Shown: positions 8,796 to 15,255 of the stretch, in pieces
How positions within the stretch are numbered: the stretch's first letter is position 1
Layout: each line of letters opens with the position of its first letter
Source of the DNA: DAOUKH01 sp034421515
GTDB taxonomy: Bacteria > Chloroflexota > Dehalococcoidia > SHYB01
DNA length: 38,894 nucleotides
Direction: 5' to 3'
NCBI GenBank assembly: GCA_034421515.1
Contig: DAOUKH010000056.1
Location: 1 to 38,894, forward strand
Notes under the pieces: model-generated
The model's database searches: none
The model's input: only the letters and a program-made list of their open reading frames with translations
What the model was told of the DNA's origin: nothing
Translations under genes and position numbers: made by a program

Positions 8796-9170
8796 TCAGC
8801 GCTGCTTGAACTTCGACGGATCGATCACGGCTCGCTCATGACTGCCCGAGCCGATCCTCACATCTCCCGACCAGGCCTCGACGTCGAAGATAAGCCGCCG
8901 CCCCTCCGTCCTGTTGAACGAAGCCTTCACACGCACGGGGCCGCCGACGGCGTGAGGCGCGAGGTGGCGCACGTCGACGCGCGCACCGACGGAGGTCAGG
9001 CCTCCTTCGAGATGCTCCTGCATCAGGCGCAGGGCGACACCCTCCATGAGCCCGATCATTGCCGGCGTCGAGAGCATCTCAACAGGACCGGCGTGGGTCA
9101 CCCCCATGCCGGGTTTCGTGGGCAGTTCCTCCTCGCGGGCCGCGCCGGGCGGCAGCAGATCGTTGGGCAT
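8796..9170 (-). CDS. Hotdog-fold thioesterase, fluoroacetyl-CoA-thioesterase-like
   Basis: Predicted acyl-CoA thioesterase of 124 residues. The order of segments resembles the FlK-like thioesterase family: VEMLSTPAMIGLMEGVA (active-site side), LTSVGARVDVRHLAPHAVGG (central strand) and FDVEAWSGDVRIGSGSHERAVID (C-terminal strands). The substrate is unknown; relatives act on small acyl-CoAs. The start has a strong AAGAGGAG ribosome site and lies downstream of a promoter at 9220-9249. Confidence 0.8.
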   Translation of the reverse strand: MPNDLLPPGAAREEELPTKPGMGVTHAGPVEMLSTPAMIGLMEGVALRLMQEHLEGGLTSVGARVDVRHLAPHAVGGPVRVKASFNRTEGRRLIFDVEAWSGDVRIGSGSHERAVIDPSKFKQR

Positions 9171-9219
9171 ATCGGCTCCTCTTTTCCGTGTTGAGCGGAG
9201 TCGGGCGACGGGGCGCCTG

Positions 9220-9249
9220 AAGCTAGCACGCCCCCAAGCGCAGGGTCAA
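9220..9249 (-). promoter_or_regulatory. Sigma70-type promoter for the thioesterase/aminotransferase pair
   Basis: Minus strand TTGACC (9244-9249), an 18-base spacer and TAGCTT (9220-9225), with TGC just before the -10. The layout is the same as at the coaE promoter. Confidence 0.5.
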
Positions 9250-9312
9250 GCACGAGGGAAACTGAAAGAGGGTGCGCGCCGTCGGGCGCGTCGGAGGGGC
9301 AGGGGGTGGAGC

Positions 9313-9390
9313 GGGGCGGTCTTCCCCCTCTCCCGCTGGGAGAGGGTTGGGGTGAGGGCGGGGCGCGGGGAGGGGTGCGCCAACCTCAAC
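9313..9390. repeat. Intergenic repeat family B, copy 1
   Basis: G/C-rich repeat containing the inverted CTCTCCCGCTGGGAGAG core, then GGTTGGGGTGAGGGCGGGG and ending GTGCGCCAACCTCAAC. A near-identical copy lies at 17954-18033 and a degenerate one at about 12758-12790. It resembles REP-type repeats common between genes in many bacteria. It fills most of the gene-free stretch 9171-9488, with no coding signal. Confidence 0.7.
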
Positions 9391-9436
9391 ACATCTGGCA
9401 GCCCCCTCAACCCCTGTACCTCTTGAAATAGAAGGA

Positions 9437-9459
9437 GGCCCCCGCCGGCGGCGGGAGCC
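9437..9459 (-). terminator. Stem-loop terminator of the pstS-like gene
   Basis: GGCCCCCGCC (9437-9446) can pair with GGCGGGAGCC (9450-9459) with one mismatch. On the minus strand the stem lies about 30 bases after the stop codon and is followed by a pyrimidine-rich TCCTTCTATTTC. This is consistent with intrinsic termination. Confidence 0.5.
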
Positions 9460-9488
9460 CCCCCTTTACTCTGCCTTATTCCAACCCG

Positions 9489-11178
9489 CTAGAGCCCGTA
9501 CTTGGTCAGGCGGGCGATGGCGCCGCGCGCCGCGTCGTACTGCTCCGTGCTCACCGGCACGTAGTCCACGTCGGCGACCAGCTCCGGCGCGTTCTCGATG
9601 TAGAACCGCACGAACTCCCGGACGTGCGCCTTCTCCACCAGCGAGTCCACCCGCACGTAGATGAACAGCGGCCTGGTGAGCGGGTACTCGCCGGCGAGGA
9701 TCGTCTCTTCGTCGGGCACGACGCCGTCCACGCCGAGCACCTTCAGCTTGTCCGCGTTCTCCGCGTAGTAGGCGTAGCCGAAGTAGCCCTTCGCGCCCTT
9801 CTCGCCGGAGATGCCTTGCACCAGCACGTTGTCGTCCGACGACGCGGTGTAGTCGGAGCGGGAGGCGCCCTCCTCGCCGACCACCTCGTCGGTGAAGAAG
9901 TCGAACGTGCCCGAGTCAACGTCCGGGGCGAAGATGGTCAGCTCTTCGTCGGGGAACGAGGCCCGGACTTGATTCCAGTTGTTCACCGTCGAGCCCGGCT
10001 CGTAGATCTTCGCCAATTCTTCGATGGTGAGCTCATCCACGAAGTCGTTGTCCGGGTTGACCACAACCGAGAGCCCGTCCCAGCCAACCAGCATCTCGAC
10101 GAACTCGACGCCGTTCTCGGCGCAGAGCTCACGCTCGGAGGGCTTGATCGGCCGCGACGCGTCCGAGATGTCCGTCTCGCCGGCGCAGAAGCGCTTGAAG
10201 CCGCCGCCAGTGCCGGAGACGCCCACCTGCACGCGGACGCGCCCGTTCACCGATCGGAACTCCTCGGCCACCGCCTCGGAGATCGGGAAAACCGTGCTCG
10301 ACCCGTCGATGTCCACGTCGCCCGAGAGGCCGTTCTCGATGGCGGGTATGCCGAGGACGCGGGCGATGGCGCCGCGCGCGCTGTCGTACTGCTCCGTGCT
10401 CACCGGCACGTAGTCCACGTCGGCGACAAGCTCAGGCGAGTTCGCGATGTAGAACTTCACGAACTCCGCCACGTGCTGCTTGTCCCGCAGCGAGTCCTCT
10501 CGCACGTAGATGAAAAGCGGCCTCGTGAGCGGGTAATCGCCTGAGAGAATCGTCTCTTCGTTGGGAACGACGCCGTCCACGCCGAGCACCTTCAGCTTGT
10601 CCTGGTTCTCCGCGTAGTAGGCATACCCGAAGTAGCCCTTCGCGCCGCGCTCGCCGGAGATGCCCTGCACCAGCACGTTGTCGTCCGAGGACGCCGTGTA
10701 GTCCGAGCGGGAGGCGCCCTCCTCGCCGACCACCTCGTCCGTGAAGAAGTCGAACGTGCCCGAGTCAACGTCGGGAGCGAAGATGGTCAGCTTCTCGTCG
10801 GGGAACGATGCGCGGACCTGATTCCAATTGTTGACCGTCGAGCCGGGTTCGTAGATCTTCGCCAGTTCTTCGATGGTCAGCTCATCCACGAAGTCGTTGT
10901 CCGGGTTCACCACGACCGAGAGGCCGTCCCACCCAACCAGCAATTCGACAAACTCGATGCCGTTCGCCACGCAGTTCTCGCGCTCCGAGCTCTTGATGGG
11001 GCGCGACGCGTCCGAGATATCCGTCTCGCCTGCGCAGAAGCGCTTGAAGCCGCCGCCCGTGCCGGAGACGCCCACCTGCACCCGCACCTTCGGGGCCACC
11101 GACCGGAACTCCTCGGCCACAGCCTCGGAGATCGGGAAGACTGTGCTCGATCCGTCGATGTCGACGTCGCCCGAGAGG
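9489..11178 (-). repeat. 849-bp tandem in-frame duplication within the pstS-like gene
   Basis: The DNA for the second domain (about 9489-10329) matches that for the first (about 10338-11178) with a period of 849 bases (283 codons). For example CCCGAGAGG recurs at 10321 and 11170. Similarity is very high at nucleotide level as well, pointing to a fairly recent duplication or to gene conversion keeping the copies alike. Confidence 0.88.
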
Positions 11179-11441
11179 TCGCCAAGGTCGTCCTTGGGCA
11201 TGGCCTCTGCCGGCGTCGCCGTGGGCGCGGCCGTCGGGGCCGCTGTCGCTTCCTCCCCGCCCGTATCCGCCGGTGCGGACGTTGCCGTGGCCAGTGGGGC
11301 CGTGGGTTGCGGCCTTGGTGTCGCTGTTGGATCTTCGCTGCCGCAGGCGGCGACCACCAGAGCGACCACGGCCAAGAGCGCTGCGAGCATCACCGACCTC
11401 CTGCGCACGAGCGCAAGAGCCGAAGAGCTGCCTTCCTTCAT
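9489..11441 (-). CDS. pstS: PstS-like phosphate-binding lipoprotein with two complete tandem binding domains
   Basis: Extracytoplasmic binding protein for high-affinity phosphate uptake. Residues 1-33 form a lipoprotein signal with lipobox VAAC (Cys33), followed by a Thr/Pro/Ala-rich linker. Two full PBP domains follow, each with DGSSTVFPISEAVAEEF, SGTGGGFKRFCAGETDISDASR and a closing DYVPVSTEQYD. They differ at only about two dozen of roughly 270 positions. Normal PstS has one domain of about 280-350 residues; this protein is 650. The ATG at 11441 is chosen because AAAAGGGGG lies just upstream; an ATG at 11471 lacks a ribosome site. No pstC, pstA or pstB is adjacent. The upstream PHO-box-like array suggests phosphate control. 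Confidence 0.9.
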   Translation of the reverse strand: MKEGSSSALALVRRRSVMLAALLAVVALVVAACGSEDPTATPRPQPTAPLATATSAPADTGGEEATAAPTAAPTATPAEAMPKDDLGDLSGDVDIDGSSTVFPISEAVAEEFRSVAPKVRVQVGVSGTGGGFKRFCAGETDISDASRPIKSSERENCVANGIEFVELLVGWDGLSVVVNPDNDFVDELTIEELAKIYEPGSTVNNWNQVRASFPDEKLTIFAPDVDSGTFDFFTDEVVGEEGASRSDYTASSDDNVLVQGISGERGAKGYFGYAYYAENQDKLKVLGVDGVVPNEETILSGDYPLTRPLFIYVREDSLRDKQHVAEFVKFYIANSPELVADVDYVPVSTEQYDSARGAIARVLGIPAIENGLSGDVDIDGSSTVFPISEAVAEEFRSVNGRVRVQVGVSGTGGGFKRFCAGETDISDASRPIKPSERELCAENGVEFVEMLVGWDGLSVVVNPDNDFVDELTIEELAKIYEPGSTVNNWNQVRASFPDEELTIFAPDVDSGTFDFFTDEVVGEEGASRSDYTASSDDNVLVQGISGEKGAKGYFGYAYYAENADKLKVLGVDGVVPDEETILAGEYPLTRPLFIYVRVDSLVEKAHVREFVRFYIENAPELVADVDYVPVSTEQYDAARGAIARLTKYGL

Positions 11442-11456
11442 TCTGTACCCCCTTTT

Positions 11457-11469
11457 GGCGCTTCGCGCC
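11457..11469 (-). promoter_or_regulatory. Small hairpin in the pstS-like leader
   Basis: GGCGC-TTC-GCGCC forms a five-base-pair stem with a tight loop directly upstream of the AAAAGGGGG ribosome site. It may affect translation or mRNA stability; this is inference only. Confidence 0.3.
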
Positions 11470-11503
11470 ATCTTTCACAAAGTGACGCGGTCATGGTTGG
11501 CCC

Positions 11504-11558
11504 GCCGCGTTAAGCTCCAAATAACGGATGGTTAACGGCCGATTAACTCTGTGTTAAC
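11504..11558 (-). promoter_or_regulatory. PHO-box-like array of five 11-bp direct repeats upstream of pstS
   Basis: Read on the minus strand, five units follow each other without gaps: GTTAACACAGA, GTTAATCGGCC, GTTAACCATCC, GTTATTTGGAG, CTTAACGCGGC. The conserved part is [GC]TTA[AT][CT], repeated every 11 bases, the helical-turn spacing known for PhoB/PhoP binding sites (for example the TTAACA repeats of Bacillus PhoP). Its place 63 bases upstream of a phosphate-binding protein gene fits a phosphate-starvation operator. Confidence 0.72.
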
Positions 11559-11576
11559 GACTCCGCCATGCCGTCC

Positions 11577-11606
11577 TTGACACTCCTAGAAGCGGCCTCC
11601 TAGCAT
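11577..11606 (+). promoter_or_regulatory. Sigma70-type promoter for ruvB
   Basis: TTGACA (11577-11582), an 18-base spacer and TAGCAT (11601-11606). Transcription would start near 11613, after the upstream in-frame ATG at 11605, which supports the ruvB start at 11674. Confidence 0.6.
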
Positions 11607-11673
11607 GGCCCAAGGACGTTGCCGGTGCGGCAGGACGCCCGCCCACCGCCTTCCCCGACCGCGGCCCAGACGC

Positions 11674-12711
11674 ATGCAAGAGCGCATCGTTTCCCCCAAG
11701 CGCAAGCCCGAGGACGCCACCGCCGAGGCGGGTCTGCGCCCCCGCTCGCTCGAGGAATACATCGGACAGGAGGAGGTCAAGGACAACCTCCGCATCGGTG
11801 TGCTCGCCGCCCAAAAACGCGAGGAGGCCCTCGACCACGTCCTCCTCTACGGCCCGCCGGGGCTCGGCAAGACGACCCTCGCCAACATCATCGCGGCCGA
11901 GATGGGGGTCAACATCCGCATCACCTCCGGCCCCGCCGTCGAGCGCCCCGGCGACATGGCGGCGATCCTCACCAACCTCAAGAAACACGATGTCCTCTTC
12001 ATCGACGAGATTCACCGCCTCAGCCGCGGCGTCGAGGAGATCCTCTACCCCGCTTTGGAAGACTTCGCCCTCGACATCGTGATCGGCAAGGGCCCCACCG
12101 CCCGCAGCATCCGCCTCAAGATCCCGCCCTTCACCCTCGTCGGCGCCACCACCCGCTACGCCATGATGAGCGCCCCGCTGCGCGACCGCTTCGGCGCCGT
12201 CTACCGCCTCGACTTCTACTCGCCGGAGGCCATGGAGCAGATCGTCTCCCGCTCCGCGGTCATTCTGGATCTGAGCGCCGATGCCGAAGCCGTCACCGAG
12301 ATCTCCGCCCGCTCCCGCGGCACGCCCCGCGTCGCCAACCGCCTCCTCAAGCGCGTCCGCGACTACGCCCAGGTCATGGGCGACGGCACCCTCAACGCCG
12401 CCATCAGCCGCGAGGCCCTCGACCGCATGCAGGTCGACCGCCGCGGCCTCGACAAGATGGACCACCGCGTCCTTGACGCCGTCATCGACCGCTTCGAGGG
12501 CGGCCCCGTCGGCATCGAGACCCTCGCCACCTCGCTCAGCGAGGAGCCCGACACCATCATGGACGTCTACGAGCCCTACCTCATCCAGCTCGGCTTCATC
12601 CAGCGCACCCCCAGAGGGCGCATCGCCACCCGCCTCGCCTACGAGTACCTCGAACGCCCCTACCCCGAATCGGCCAACCCCTCCAACCAGCCCACCCTCT
12701 TCGAGGACTAA
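11674..12711 (+). CDS. ruvB: Holliday junction branch migration ATPase RuvB
   Basis: AAA+ motor that drives branch migration of Holliday junctions with RuvA. Signatures in order are RPRSLEEYIGQ near the N terminus, Walker A GPPGLGKTT, Walker B LFIDEIHR, sensor 1 GATTR, the arginine finger in LRDRFG, sensor 2 in SRGTPR, and a C-terminal winged helix including GGPVGIETLA and EPYLIQLGFIQRTPRGR. The chosen ATG (MQERIVSPKR) gives 345 residues, normal for RuvB. An ATG at 11605 would add 23 Arg/Pro-rich residues and overlaps the predicted -10. ruvA and ruvC are not adjacent. No GAAC-N4-GTTC type LexA site is seen upstream. Confidence 0.96.
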   Translation: MQERIVSPKRKPEDATAEAGLRPRSLEEYIGQEEVKDNLRIGVLAAQKREEALDHVLLYGPPGLGKTTLANIIAAEMGVNIRITSGPAVERPGDMAAILTNLKKHDVLFIDEIHRLSRGVEEILYPALEDFALDIVIGKGPTARSIRLKIPPFTLVGATTRYAMMSAPLRDRFGAVYRLDFYSPEAMEQIVSRSAVILDLSADAEAVTEISARSRGTPRVANRLLKRVRDYAQVMGDGTLNAAISREALDRMQVDRRGLDKMDHRVLDAVIDRFEGGPVGIETLATSLSEEPDTIMDVYEPYLIQLGFIQRTPRGRIATRLAYEYLERPYPESANPSNQPTLFED

Positions 12712-12744
12712 AACCTCCCTCCCTCATGGGAGGGACTGAGGGAG
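12709..12744. repeat. Intergenic repeat family A, copy 1
   Basis: Inverted C/T-rich and G-rich arms (CCTCCCTCCC, then ATGGGAGGGACTGAGGGAGG) starting at the ruvB stop codon. Related copies are at 16282-16319 and 17905-17942. It may double as a terminator stem for ruvB. Confidence 0.65.
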
Positions 12745-12904
12745 GCCCCCTCCGGGCCTCTTCTCCCAAGGGGAGAAGATTGAGATGAGGGGCCCCCACC
12801 AACCGCCAACCGCCGTCGACGAGCACAACCCCTCCCGTAGGGGCACCTCCTGTGGGTGCCCATCCCCTCCGACCACTCCAACCCTGAGGGAGACTGAGAG
12901 ATGG
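12745..12904. other. Gene-free repeat-rich stretch after ruvB
   Basis: Contains a degenerate family B-like element at about 12758-12790 (CTTCTCCCAAGGGGAGAAG then ATTGAGATGAGGGG). A second short inverted pair lies at about 12833-12862 (CCCGTAGGGGCACC and GTGGGTGCCC). The end (GAGACTGAGAGATGGCG) resembles the tail of family A copy 2 near 16352. No credible coding region is visible. Confidence 0.5.
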
Positions 12905-12957
12905 CGCGGCCCCTACGCCCCCGGCGCCAGCGCCTCGATAGCCTCCTCGACCGAACC
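12905..12957. repeat. 53-bp direct repeat, left copy (duplicate of the oxidoreductase gene 3' end)
   Basis: Matches 14207-14259 at 51 of 53 positions. On the minus strand it reads as the last 14 codons of the oxidoreductase gene (GSVEEAIEALAPGA and TAG). The copy has no gene body attached. Together with the right copy it brackets 1249 bases holding the CBS-HEPN gene. Confidence 0.85.
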
Positions 12958-13158
12958 CCTTACAGCAGGTGGATGCTATAGTCGTACAGTTCCGGCCTGG
13001 AGCCGTTCTTGCACTTGGAGTCCTCTTTTCCGTAATAGTCGTTCCAGTATGCTCGCGGTCGGCTCCAGCTTGTAGCAACTCGCGGGCAGCAGCTGGGCCC
13101 TAAACTAAGCTGTACCAGAACTAGGGACACGGAGCACAGAGAGGATATGTGAAAGGCT
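12958..13158. other. Non-coding leader of the CBS-HEPN gene with a possible gene remnant
   Basis: An extended -10 lies near the left end (12974-12982). A 9-bp inverted repeat, CTGGAGCCG (12997-13005) and CGGCTCCAG (13060-13068), is present. On the minus strand one frame ends at TAA (12960-12962) and reads a protein-like stretch WNDYYGKEDSKCKNGSRPE before it. It has no clear start and may be the remnant of another gene or chance. Confidence 0.4.
12974..12982 (+). promoter_or_regulatory. Candidate extended -10 promoter for the CBS-HEPN gene
   Basis: TGCTATAGT matches an extended -10 (TGnTATAnT). It would give a leader of about 170 bases. No well-spaced -35 is visible. Confidence 0.35.
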
Positions 13159-14172
13159 ATGTATAAGGGCTATGAATGGCTAGAAGGCGTCGCCAACACA
13201 ATGAACGAGGCTATAGCAAACGGCGCGGCTCCCACTCCAAAGAGGGTAACCGTCAGAGAACTCATAGGACACTTCGGGTACGAGAGGCGGGGGTTCTGGA
13301 TCAACCGCGACATCCGCAATGGGCTTGAGAAGAACAACCTCACCGCGGATCCCGACTTCACGGTCGGCTGGATAGACTCGACGATAACCATTCGCCTCGA
13401 TTCGGATGGGCCTGACGCATCCGGCCTGCACATCACGTCCGACCCCACCCACCGCATCGGATCCTTGGAAGCGGCAAACAAGGAACCAAGGAGCGTTCAG
13501 CCGGACAACCCGCTGCATGCGGCGACGACCATAATGCAGATGTGCGACTACTCTCAGCTCCCAGTCATGGAAGGCAAGTACAAGGTAGCGGGTATAGTGA
13601 GCTGGAAGTCGATTGGCGCGCGGCTCTCACTAGGCTGCGAATGCGAGCGTGTCCGCCACTGCATGGATCCGGCGGAAGAAGTGCCAGCCTCCTCACGCCT
13701 CTTCGACGCGATACCCACGATTGCGGAGCACGGGTACGTGCTGGTACGCGGCGCTGACAACACCATTTCCGGAATTGTGACTGCCAGCGACCTTTCTCTG
13801 CAGTTCATGCAACTCGCTGGGCCGTTCCTGTTTATCGGCGAGATTGAAGGGCACCTGCGCCATCTGATTCATGGCAAATTCACCCTGGAGCAGCTAAGGG
13901 CAGCTTCCGGTTCCGAGGATGGGCAGTCCATTGAGGGCTCTGGTGACTTGACCCTCGGGGGCTACGTCCGACTGCTTGAGAATGAGAGCAATTGGAAACG
14001 ATTGGGACTTAACATCGACCGCGCGGAATTCATCAGGCAACTTGATGAAGTGCGGCAGATTCGTAACGACGTGATGCACTTCAACCCTGACGGGCCTTCC
14101 GAAAGCGAGACGAGGAAGTTGCGTGACATTGCTCACTTTTTCGGCAACCTGGCACGTATGGGGGCACTGTAG
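13159..14172 (+). CDS. CBS-domain-pair protein with C-terminal HEPN-like domain
   Basis: 337 residues. An N-terminal segment (about 28-85, VRELIGHFGYERRGFWINRD) looks like a small DNA/RNA-binding or regulatory domain. A tandem CBS pair follows (about 110-215), with SQLPVMEGKYKVAGIVSWKS and VLVRGADNTISGIVTASDLS. CBS pairs usually bind adenine nucleotides. The C terminus (about 222-330) is helical and ends with RNDVMH (Arg302-Asn303 to His307), the RNxxxH form of the HEPN R-X4-6-H motif that marks many ribonucleases in toxin and anti-phage systems. No known function is assigned; a nucleotide-sensing RNase or defence role is inference. Base composition is clearly less G+C-rich than its neighbours, and the gene sits between 53-bp direct repeats, suggesting transfer. 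A GAAAGG lies just before the ATG. Confidence 0.7.
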   Translation: MYKGYEWLEGVANTMNEAIANGAAPTPKRVTVRELIGHFGYERRGFWINRDIRNGLEKNNLTADPDFTVGWIDSTITIRLDSDGPDASGLHITSDPTHRIGSLEAANKEPRSVQPDNPLHAATTIMQMCDYSQLPVMEGKYKVAGIVSWKSIGARLSLGCECERVRHCMDPAEEVPASSRLFDAIPTIAEHGYVLVRGADNTISGIVTASDLSLQFMQLAGPFLFIGEIEGHLRHLIHGKFTLEQLRAASGSEDGQSIEGSGDLTLGGYVRLLENESNWKRLGLNIDRAEFIRQLDEVRQIRNDVMHFNPDGPSESETRKLRDIAHFFGNLARMGAL

Positions 14173-14206
14173 AAGCTCGTACCTTGGCTCATTCTCGTTG
14201 GTACTT

Positions 14207-14259
14207 CGCGGCCCCTACACCCCCGGCGCCAGCGCCTCGATAGCCTCCTCGACAGAACC
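14207..14259. repeat. 53-bp direct repeat, right copy (inside the oxidoreductase 3' end)
   Basis: Includes the true C-terminal codons and TAG stop (14215-14217) of the leftward oxidoreductase gene. It pairs with 12905-12957 at a distance of 1302 bases. The repeat extends eight bases beyond the stop codon, as an attachment site embedded in a gene end would. Confidence 0.85.
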
Positions 14260-15255
14260 GCCGCCCTCCCCCGTGCGGATGGGAGCGATGATCGGCAGGT
14301 CGAGCCCAATGGCGCGGAGCTCATCGATGCCGACGCGGCACTCGTCGGCGGTCCCCACGATGACCATGGCGCGAATCAGCCGGTCGGTCACGGCGCGGGC
14401 GGCGGCCTGATCGTCGCCGCGGTCGAGGGCGGCAGTGATGCCCCGTGTCTCCTCCTCGAAGCCTAGCTTCTCGAAGTAGCTGGCATAGAACGGCAACCGC
14501 AGGCGGCCGGCGAGGATCTGTCGCAGCACCTGCGTGGCCTGCTCATAGTCGTCGGTGACGGCGACCCGCACGTAGCACGCCACGTCGCACGCCCCGGACT
14601 CGCGGCCCGCCGCCGCCTCGCCCTCGCGCACCAGGCCCACCGCGTCCTCGACGTACCCCTTGGGCGAGAAGTTCAGCAGGACGCCGTCGGCAATTTCGCC
14701 GGCCAGCCCCACCATCTTTGGCTTGAGCGCGGCCAGGTAAACGGGCAGCGGTTGCTGCACGGGCCGGACGTCGATCTTGGCCCCGCTCGTGCGGAAGACC
14801 TTGCCCTCGTACGTGACGCGCTCCCCGGCGAGCAGCCGCCGGACGATCTCGATGGTCTCCCGCCCCCGCGTGATGGGCCGGTCGAAGGGGACGCCGTGAC
14901 CGCCCTCCGTCATTGGCTCGTGGCCCACGCCGAGGCCGAGGACGAACCGCCCGCCGGTCAGCTCGTCGATGGTCGCGGCGGACATGGCCGTCATCGTCGG
15001 CGTGCGCGCGTAGGTCGAAAGGATGCCGGTGGCCAGTCGGACCCGCTCGGTGTGAAGTCCCAGAGCGGTGAGGAAGGTCACCGCGTCCCTTCCGAAACCT
15101 TCGGGCAGCCACACCGAGTCGTAACCCAGCCGGTCGGCGAGCGCGACGACCTCCCGGACCTCGTCGAAGCCGTACCGGCGCAGCTTGTCTGCCGTGCCGG
15201 GGTCGCGAAGGGCGAAGGCGGCGTCGGCTTCGACGCGCAGCCCGATGCGGCTCAT
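14215..15255 (-). CDS. LLM-class (luciferase-like) flavin-dependent oxidoreductase 1
   Basis: TIM-barrel oxidoreductase of the bacterial luciferase superfamily, expected to use FMNH2 or F420. Signatures are LADRLGYDSVWLPEGFGRD near residue 40, VRLATGILSTYARTPTMTAM near 75, DELTGGRFVLGLGVGHE near 95 and PVYLAALKPKMVGLAGEIADGVLLNF near 185. Length is 346 residues. The ATG at 15253-15255 overlaps the upstream gene's stop as ATGA, which implies translational coupling and rules out the longer upstream extension of the same open frame. The substrate is unknown; an F420-dependent reductase of the methylene-tetrahydromethanopterin reductase-like group is equally possible. Its last codons are duplicated at 12905-12957. 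Confidence 0.88.
   Translation of the reverse strand: MSRIGLRVEADAAFALRDPGTADKLRRYGFDEVREVVALADRLGYDSVWLPEGFGRDAVTFLTALGLHTERVRLATGILSTYARTPTMTAMSAATIDELTGGRFVLGLGVGHEPMTEGGHGVPFDRPITRGRETIEIVRRLLAGERVTYEGKVFRTSGAKIDVRPVQQPLPVYLAALKPKMVGLAGEIADGVLLNFSPKGYVEDAVGLVREGEAAAGRESGACDVACYVRVAVTDDYEQATQVLRQILAGRLRLPFYASYFEKLGFEEETRGITAALDRGDDQAAARAVTDRLIRAMVIVGTADECRVGIDELRAIGLDLPIIAPIRTGEGGGSVEEAIEALAPGV

Noticed and set aside
9171..9488. Plus-strand open frame over 9046-9426
   Set aside because: It runs through the 5' part of the antisense thioesterase gene and repeat family B, with no motif and no start signal.
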